Below, one piece after another: positions 59,251 through 64,000 of a stretch of 64,000 nucleotides of DNA. Position 1 is the first letter of the stretch; the number at the start of each line of letters is the position of its first letter. The stretch is taken from NCBI RefSeq assembly GCF_037153975.1, contig NZ_JBBAYJ010000005.1:62001-126000 (forward strand), in the 5' to 3' direction. Made by a program: the position numbers and the translations under genes. The DNA is from Aquipuribacter sp. SD81. GTDB taxonomy: Bacteria > Actinomycetota > Actinomycetes > Actinomycetales > JBBAYJ01. Below the pieces are notes generated by a model. That model ran no database searches. It saw only the letters and a list, made by a program, of their open reading frames with translations, and was not told the origin of the DNA.

Positions 59251-61266
59251 ATGACAGCGACCGTCGCCGCCGGCAGCGGGACCACCACCGCCGCGCCGGC
59301 CCTCCTCGAGGGCCGGCGCGGTGGCGCGCCTGCGGCCGCCGTCGTGACCCTCGTCCTCGCCTGGGGGACCGGGGTCCTGTCGCTCCTCCTCCTGCTCGGC
59401 GCCGCCCTCCGGCCCGGGGAGGACCTGATCTTCTACGCCGTCGACCTCGCCGTCGCCGTCGTCTTCGGTGCCGTCGGGGCCGTCGTGCTGTGGCGGGTCG
59501 TGCACCCCGTCGCCGTCCTGATGTCACTGGCCGCCGTCGGTGGCGCGCTCGCGTGCCTCGGCTACGGCTACGACGCCCTCGGGCGGGAGGTCGGAGGGCT
59601 GCCCGCGCAGGATGCCGTGTACCGGCTCTTCAGCACCGCGTGGCTCCCCGGGACGTTCGCGATGTTCCTCGTGCTGCCGTGGCTGGTACGGGAGGACGGC
59701 TCGTGGCCGCCCGACCGGGCGGGTCGTGCGGGACTGGGCGCGGGCCTGTTCGTGACGTCTCTCGTGCTCGGGATCCAGTTCCTGCCCGAGACCGGTGCCG
59801 CCTTCCTCGCCTTCTCGGCTCTCACCGCGGTGGCGGTCGTCCTGGGGCTGGTCGCCGCGTGGGCGTGCGTGCGCCGGCGTCGTGACCTGCCGCCCGGCCA
59901 GCGGACGCCGTACGTCTGGCTGGCGCTCGGCACGGCGACGGTCGCCGTCTCGTTCGTCCCCTTCGCCGTGCCGCCGTTGCTCGGCGTCGTGCCCGTCGCG
60001 GTCGTCCCGTCGCTGCACCTGGTGAGCCAGGTGCTGCTGCCCGGCGCCGTCATGGTCGTGGTCCTGCGCCGCCGGCTGTGGGGGCTCGACCTCGCTCTGT
60101 CCCGCGCGGTCCTGGCGGGCGCGCTGACCGCGGTGCTCGTCCTCGCCTACGTCGTCGTCACGGCGCTCGTCGGTGCGCTCGTGCCGGGCACCGGCCTCGG
60201 CCAGCTCGCGGCGGCCGCCGCGGTCGTGGCCGCGGTCCAGCCGTCGCGGCTGTGGCTGCAGCGCCGCGTCGACCGGCTCGTCCACGGTGACGCGCACGAC
60301 CCCGCGCAGGCGGTCCGCCGCCTCGGTGCCTCCCTGGGCGCCGCGTCGTCGACGGAGGACCTCCTCGAGGGGCTCGTCGACGGCGTCGTCGCCGCCCTCC
60401 GGCTCGACGGCGCCGTGCTCGTCGTCGACGGTGAGGAGGTCCTCCGCCGCGGCCGCCCGTCGCCCGGCCCGGACACCCTCGGCGTCCCCCTGCAGCACCG
60501 CGGCGCGCCCGTGGGGCGCCTCGACGTCACCGCCCCCGGCGGGGAGCGGCTCGACGCCCGGGGCCGGGCGGCGCTCGCGGACCTCGCCGGCGTCGTCGCG
60601 GCGGGCGTGGCGCTCACCGTGGCCGCGCGCGACCTCGAGACGGCCCGGGAGAAGGTGACCGAGGCCCGGCTGGCCGAGCGCCGCGTGCTGCGCCGCGAGC
60701 TGCACGACGGCCTCGGGCCGTCGCTCGCGGGTATCCGGCTCGGCATCGGTGCGGCGCGCAACGTCGTGCGTGAGGACCCGGCGGCCGCGGCCGACCTGCT
60801 CGAGGCGCTGCAGGCCGAGCTCGACGAGCGGGTGCAGGACGTCCGCACCCTGTCCCGCGACCTGCTGCCGCCCGCGCTCGACGAGCTGGGGCTCCTGCCC
60901 GCGCTCACCGAGCTCGCGGCCCGCCACGCGACCGGCGGTCTCGACGTGCGGCTCGACCTCGACCCCGCGACGTCCGCGCTGCGCGGGCCGCTCGCCGTCA
61001 CCGCCTACGGCATCGTCGTGGAGGCGGTGACGAACGTCGCCCGGCACAGCGGCGCCTCGTGCGCCACCGTCCGGCTGCGCCGCGAGGACGACCGGCTCCT
61101 CGTGCACGTCGACGACGACGGCACGGGCATCGGTGACCGCGCGGTGCCGGGCGTCGGCACGTCGTCGATGCGGGAGCGCGCGGAGGAGGTCGGCGGCACG
61201 CTGCGCCTCGGCGCGGCGCCGGGCGGCGGCACCCGGGTGGCGGCGGAGCTGCCGTGGCCGGCGTGA
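59251..61266 (+). CDS. Sensor histidine kinase, NarL/HisKA_3 type
   Basis: 671 aa from ATG 59251. About ten hydrophobic segments in the first 330 residues, a GAF-like linker (SSTEDLLEGLVDGVVAALR to about 450), then the dimerisation helix with phospho-accepting His485 in RRELHDGLGPSLAG and the ATP-binding HATPase region (VVEAVTNVARHSGA, DDGTGIGD, GGGTRV). Partner of the next gene by GTGA overlap. Signal unknown; membrane-embedded sensor is likely. Confidence 0.9.
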   Translation: MTATVAAGSGTTTAAPALLEGRRGGAPAAAVVTLVLAWGTGVLSLLLLLGAALRPGEDLIFYAVDLAVAVVFGAVGAVVLWRVVHPVAVLMSLAAVGGALACLGYGYDALGREVGGLPAQDAVYRLFSTAWLPGTFAMFLVLPWLVREDGSWPPDRAGRAGLGAGLFVTSLVLGIQFLPETGAAFLAFSALTAVAVVLGLVAAWACVRRRRDLPPGQRTPYVWLALGTATVAVSFVPFAVPPLLGVVPVAVVPSLHLVSQVLLPGAVMVVVLRRRLWGLDLALSRAVLAGALTAVLVLAYVVVTALVGALVPGTGLGQLAAAAAVVAAVQPSRLWLQRRVDRLVHGDAHDPAQAVRRLGASLGAASSTEDLLEGLVDGVVAALRLDGAVLVVDGEEVLRRGRPSPGPDTLGVPLQHRGAPVGRLDVTAPGGERLDARGRAALADLAGVVAAGVALTVAARDLETAREKVTEARLAERRVLRRELHDGLGPSLAGIRLGIGAARNVVREDPAAAADLLEALQAELDERVQDVRTLSRDLLPPALDELGLLPALTELAARHATGGLDVRLDLDPATSALRGPLAVTAYGIVVEAVTNVARHSGASCATVRLRREDDRLLVHVDDDGTGIGDRAVPGVGTSSMRERAEEVGGTLRLGAAPGGGTRVAAELPWPA

Positions 61267-61928
61267 GCGAGGACGTCCGGGTCGCCGTCGTCGACGACCA
61301 CCCGGTCTTCCGGCTCGGGATGGTGAGCCTGCTCGGCAGCCTCGACGGCGTCGCCGTCGTCGGCCAGGCCGCCTCGGCCGCGCAGGCGGCCGACGTCCTC
61401 GACGAGACCGCGACGCCCGACCTCGACGTCGTCCTCATGGACGTCGACCTCGGCGACGGCTCCGGCATCGAGGTGACACGCGACCTGGTCCGGGCCCGGC
61501 CGGACGTCGCCGTCCTCGTCGTCACCATGCACGAGGACGACGACAACCTCGTCGCGGCCATCCGCGCGGGGGCCCGCGGCTACCTGCTGAAGAGCGCGAG
61601 CCCGACCGAGGTGGAGCGCGCCGTGCGCGCCGTCGCGAACGGCGAGGTCATCCTCGGGCCCGAGGTCGCCGCGCGAACCCTCGCGTACCTGTCGGGTGCG
61701 CGTACCGCCGCGGTCGGTGGTCCGGTTCCGTTCCCCGAGCTGACGGCCCGCGAGCGGGAGGTGCTCGACCTCGTCGCGCGCGGCCTCGACAACGCCTCGG
61801 TCGCGCGACGGCTGGTCCTGGCCGACAAGACCGTGCGGAACACCGTCGCGGCGATCACCGCGAAGCTCGCGGTGCGGGACCGGTCGGCCCTCATCGTGCG
61901 GGCACGGGAGGGCGGGCTCGGCGGCTGA
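61263..61928 (+). CDS. NarL/LuxR family response regulator
   Basis: 221 aa from GTG 61263 (GTG 61254 also in frame), overlapping the kinase stop. Receiver: VAVVDDHPVFRLGM with the acidic pair, phospho-acceptor Asp60 in VVLMDVDLGDGS, Lys in GYLLKSAS. DNA-binding domain: LTAREREVLDLVARGLDNAS with a helix-turn-helix KTVRNTVAAITAKL. Activates unknown targets when phosphorylated by the partner kinase. Confidence 0.92.
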   Translation: MSEDVRVAVVDDHPVFRLGMVSLLGSLDGVAVVGQAASAAQAADVLDETATPDLDVVLMDVDLGDGSGIEVTRDLVRARPDVAVLVVTMHEDDDNLVAAIRAGARGYLLKSASPTEVERAVRAVANGEVILGPEVAARTLAYLSGARTAAVGGPVPFPELTAREREVLDLVARGLDNASVARRLVLADKTVRNTVAAITAKLAVRDRSALIVRAREGGLGG

Positions 61929-61940
61929 GGTCCGTCGTCG

Positions 61941-61969
61941 GGCGTGTACCCCCACTGGGGGCACACGCC
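61941..61969. repeat. Palindrome of the CCCCCACTGGGGG type (copy 2)
   Basis: GGCGTGTACCCCC (61941-61953) pairs with GGGGGCACACGCC (61957-61969) with one mismatch around ACT. It lies between two convergent stops (61928 and 62001) and matches the copy at 55222 in core and flanks. In this position it could terminate both genes. Confidence 0.62.
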
Positions 61970-62000
61970 TGCTCACGAGGTGCGCCCCCGGGCAGGCTTC

Positions 62001-63203
62001 TCACGTCCAGTACAGGACCCGCAGGCCGGGCAGGCGGCGCGCGAGCTCGGCCTCGAACCAGGTCCGCAGCTCAGCCATGACGTCCTTCGGGTAGACGTAC
62101 TTCAGCGAGCCGTACCGGCCGCGCTTCTCCGTGCGGCGCGAGGGGTCCATGTCGACGCGGGTGCGCGGGTACCAGCCGAGGAGCACGTCGCGGCTGCCCG
62201 GCGTGAAGCGGTGCGTGATGAGCTCGGCGGTGAGGTCGAGGTCGGGCACGGCGTCGACGGCGGCCTCGACGAGGTCGAGCAGGTGCCCGTAGTGGGTCCG
62301 CCAGTCCTCGACCGGCATGAGCGGCGCCATCGTCAGGCCCACGGGGTAGCCGTCGAGCGCGAGCCGGCGCAGCGCGGCGAGCCGGTCCTCCAGCCGCGCC
62401 GTCCCGCCCTCGACCCGCTCGGTGACCGGCAGGCAGTTGACGCTGAAGCGGACCCGGGTGCGCCCGGCGTGCGGCAGTCCGACGAAGTCGTCGACGTCGG
62501 CGTACTTCGTCGTCCACCGCAGCTGGACGTCGGCGTCCCAGTCGCCGAAGAACTCGACCGCGCGCCGCCACGAGCCCGTGAGGTGCTCCAGCGCGAGCGG
62601 GTCGGTGTAGCAGGACGCCTCGAAGGTCGTGCCCTCGTGCGCGCGGTGCTCGCGCCGGCTCGTGACGGTCCCGCGGCCGAGGTAGGGCTCGAGCCCGGCG
62701 AGGATGTCGTCGAGGTCGGCGTACACGCGCGTGACGGGCGGGCCGGACAGCGACCCCGCGAGGTAGCAGTACTGGCAGTGGGCGGGGCAGCCCTCGGCGA
62801 GGTCGACGCGCCAGTCCGCGCTCGGGGCGATCGGCTGCAGGTCGCGGCGCGACGGCGGGCTCACGACGACGGCCATCGTCGACTTCGCCCGCGCGTAGGT
62901 CTCCCGGTCGCTCGCCCCGCGCACGCCCGTCAGCCGGTTCGACCTCAGCCGCTCGACCTCGAGGCCGAGCGCCTCGACCCGTTCCACGATGCACACCCCG
63001 TGGGGGTGCTCGAGCGCCGCCGGGGTGACCACGACCCGCTTCGGGGTCCACCGGCGGGCCGGCCGGGCGGGCGGCGCCAGGGCCGTGAGGTCGCGGGTCT
63101 CGACGACCTCCCCGCTCGCGTCGTGGGGCACGGCGGGGACGTCGACCGCGAGCGGCTCGCCGAGGTCCACGTCGGCGGGGCCCGTGCGCTGCTGGTCGTC
63201 CAC
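62001..63203 (-). CDS. Radical SAM protein, spore-photoproduct-lyase-like
   Basis: 400 aa from GTG 63203. CPAHCQYCYLAGS is the CX3CX2C iron-sulfur motif, followed by FEASCYTDPLALEHLTGSW, VRFSVNCLPVTERVEGGTAR and LITHRFTPGSRDVLLGWYPR as in the SPL family; KYVYPKDVMAELRTWF closes it. Actinobacteria that do not form endospores carry such homologues, so repair of DNA photoproducts is not assured. Confidence 0.88.
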   Translation of the reverse strand: MDDQQRTGPADVDLGEPLAVDVPAVPHDASGEVVETRDLTALAPPARPARRWTPKRVVVTPAALEHPHGVCIVERVEALGLEVERLRSNRLTGVRGASDRETYARAKSTMAVVVSPPSRRDLQPIAPSADWRVDLAEGCPAHCQYCYLAGSLSGPPVTRVYADLDDILAGLEPYLGRGTVTSRREHRAHEGTTFEASCYTDPLALEHLTGSWRRAVEFFGDWDADVQLRWTTKYADVDDFVGLPHAGRTRVRFSVNCLPVTERVEGGTARLEDRLAALRRLALDGYPVGLTMAPLMPVEDWRTHYGHLLDLVEAAVDAVPDLDLTAELITHRFTPGSRDVLLGWYPRTRVDMDPSRRTEKRGRYGSLKYVYPKDVMAELRTWFEAELARRLPGLRVLYWT

Positions 63204-63277
63204 GCCTCCACGGTGCGGTCCCGCGGGCGGGGCGGCACCTCGGCGCGCGTGTCCGGGGCGTGGGGCACGATGGTCGC

Positions 63278-64000
63278 GTGACGACGGAGACCACGGCCCC
63301 CGACAGCACCCCCGAGGCGACGGGCCCGCTCGCCCACCTCGACCCCTCGGTCCGCCCGCAGGACGACCTGTTCCGCCACGTCAACGGCCGCTGGCTCGAG
63401 ACGGCGGAGATCCCCTCCGACCGGGCCGCCCACGGCAGCTTCTACCTGCTCCGCGAGCAGTCGGAGGCCGACGTCCGCACCATCATCGAGGAGTCCGCCG
63501 CGTCGCAGCCCGAGCCGGGCTCCAACGCGCAGAAGGTCGGCGACCTGTACGCGAGCTTCATGGACACGGAGCGGATCGAGGCGCTCGGCACCGAGCCGCT
63601 GCGGCCCGTGCTCGCCCGCGTCGACGCGGCGGAGGACGTCGAGGGCCTCCTGCGGCTGTTCGGCGAGCTCGAGCGCGAGGGCATCGGCGGCGCCTTCGGC
63701 TCCTACGTGTGGGTCGACAAGGGCGACCCCACCCGCTACCTGCTCCACCTGTCCCAGGGCGGCATCAGCCTGCCGGACGAGTCGTACTACCGGGAGGAGC
63801 AGCACGCGGCCATCCGCGACGCCTTCCCCGACCACGTCGCGCGCATGCTCACCCTCGCCGGCGTCGCCGAGGGCGAGGCGGCCGAGGCGGCCGCGCGCAC
63901 AGTGCTCGCGCTGGAGACCCGGGTCGCCGCGTCGCACTGGGACACCGTCGCCTCCCGCGACGCGGTGAAGACGTACAACCTGCGCACGGGCGAGAAGCTC
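63278..64000 (+). CDS. M13 family metallopeptidase, N-terminal part (partial)
   Basis: 241 codons from GTG 63278 to the window edge. LDPSVRPQDDLFRHVNGRWLE and IPSDRAAHGSFYLLREQSE with KVGDLYASFMD are typical of the N-terminal lobe of neprilysin-like M13 peptidases (PepO/ZmpA type). The HExxH zinc motif would lie beyond the window. No signal peptide is evident, as in other actinobacterial members. Confidence 0.9.
   Translation, partial: MTTETTAPDSTPEATGPLAHLDPSVRPQDDLFRHVNGRWLETAEIPSDRAAHGSFYLLREQSEADVRTIIEESAASQPEPGSNAQKVGDLYASFMDTERIEALGTEPLRPVLARVDAAEDVEGLLRLFGELEREGIGGAFGSYVWVDKGDPTRYLLHLSQGGISLPDESYYREEQHAAIRDAFPDHVARMLTLAGVAEGEAAEAAARTVLALETRVAASHWDTVASRDAVKTYNLRTGEKL

Noticed and set aside
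1-64000. tRNA, rRNA, CRISPR arrays, insertion sequences and phage genes
   Set aside because: No conserved rRNA stretches, cloverleaf with anticodon, regular repeat-spacer pattern, transposase DDE/recombinase motif or phage structural gene was seen on either strand.

Overview
This window is a chromosomal segment from a high-GC actinobacterium. The evidence is GC-saturated third codon positions, very frequent GTG starts, long runs of genes joined by 4-base GTGA overlaps, and actinobacterial families such as an F420/FMN-binding PPOX protein, a stand-alone LigD-type polymerase, DUF3140, the SnoaL-tailed SigJ/SigX5-like sigma factor and the CE1758/CE1759 flavin pair. The exact genus cannot be settled from the sequence. 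I saw no rRNA, tRNA, CRISPR array, transposase, integrase or phage structural gene.

Layout, left part. 0-5.6 kb: an OmpA-type surface protein, an aldo/keto reductase, and a coupled operon (20-codon ORF, YndJ-like membrane protein, DUF1990, membrane protein) behind two tandem TetR-like operators. A second copy of the membrane protein and a LigD-polymerase homologue follow. 5.6-8.9 kb: an AbiEi-like antitoxin/nucleotidyltransferase pair and an AAA ATPase behind a perfect 12-bp inverted repeat. This block is visibly less GC-rich and looks accessory. 9-13.3 kb: an alpha/beta hydrolase and a CUT1 sugar ABC operon with no ATPase of its own, preceded by a CebR/LacI-like palindrome. 13.3-19 kb: FMN reductase plus LLM flavoprotein, a serine hydrolase, a histidine phosphatase, a membrane protein and an ECF sigma factor.

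Middle. 19-22 kb: DUF3140, a trypsin-like protease with a small companion protein, a PPOX protein and unknowns. 21.8-26.5 kb: a zinc metallopeptidase, a cation/proton antiporter, a saccharopine-dehydrogenase-like protein, and a MarR repressor divergent from an NAD(P)-binding protein with three operator copies between them. 26.5-28.9 kb: the three-subunit 5-oxoprolinase operon (pxpA-pxpB-pxpC). 28.9-35.9 kb is the most irregular part: a degenerate sigma-like protein, a lipoprotein, a live MazEF-type pair, a decayed MazF relic, a GNAT enzyme, a frameshifted DUF2199-like gene, a live RelBE-type pair, a NUDIX hydrolase and a frameshifted esterase.

Right part. 35.8-41.3 kb: a methyltransferase coupled to homocysteine S-methyltransferase, a phytoene-desaturase-like oxidoreductase, and kynureninase plus tryptophan 2,3-dioxygenase (tryptophan to anthranilate). 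41.4-48.7 kb: a vanadium-haloperoxidase-like Tat protein, a serine hydrolase, an NfeD-like/flotillin pair and a VapBC pair. 48.7-54.6 kb: an FAD oxidase, a spermidine-synthase-like protein that appears to start at CTG, a lipoprotein, and an M14 carboxypeptidase carrying two compensating frameshifts. 54.7-64 kb: a VOC protein, O-acetylhomoserine sulfhydrylase plus CoA-binding protein, a membrane molybdopterin-type oxidoreductase, a NarL-type two-component system, a spore-photoproduct-lyase-like radical SAM protein and the start of an M13 peptidase.

I found no clear new multi-gene system. The best leads are the toxin-antitoxin-rich, partly decayed stretch at 30-34 kb, the AbiE-like/AAA ATPase block, the protease with its companion, the micro-ORF-led YndJ operon and several unassigned palindromes. 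Single-base frameshifts recur in otherwise conserved genes, so assembly error has to be excluded before calling them pseudogenes.
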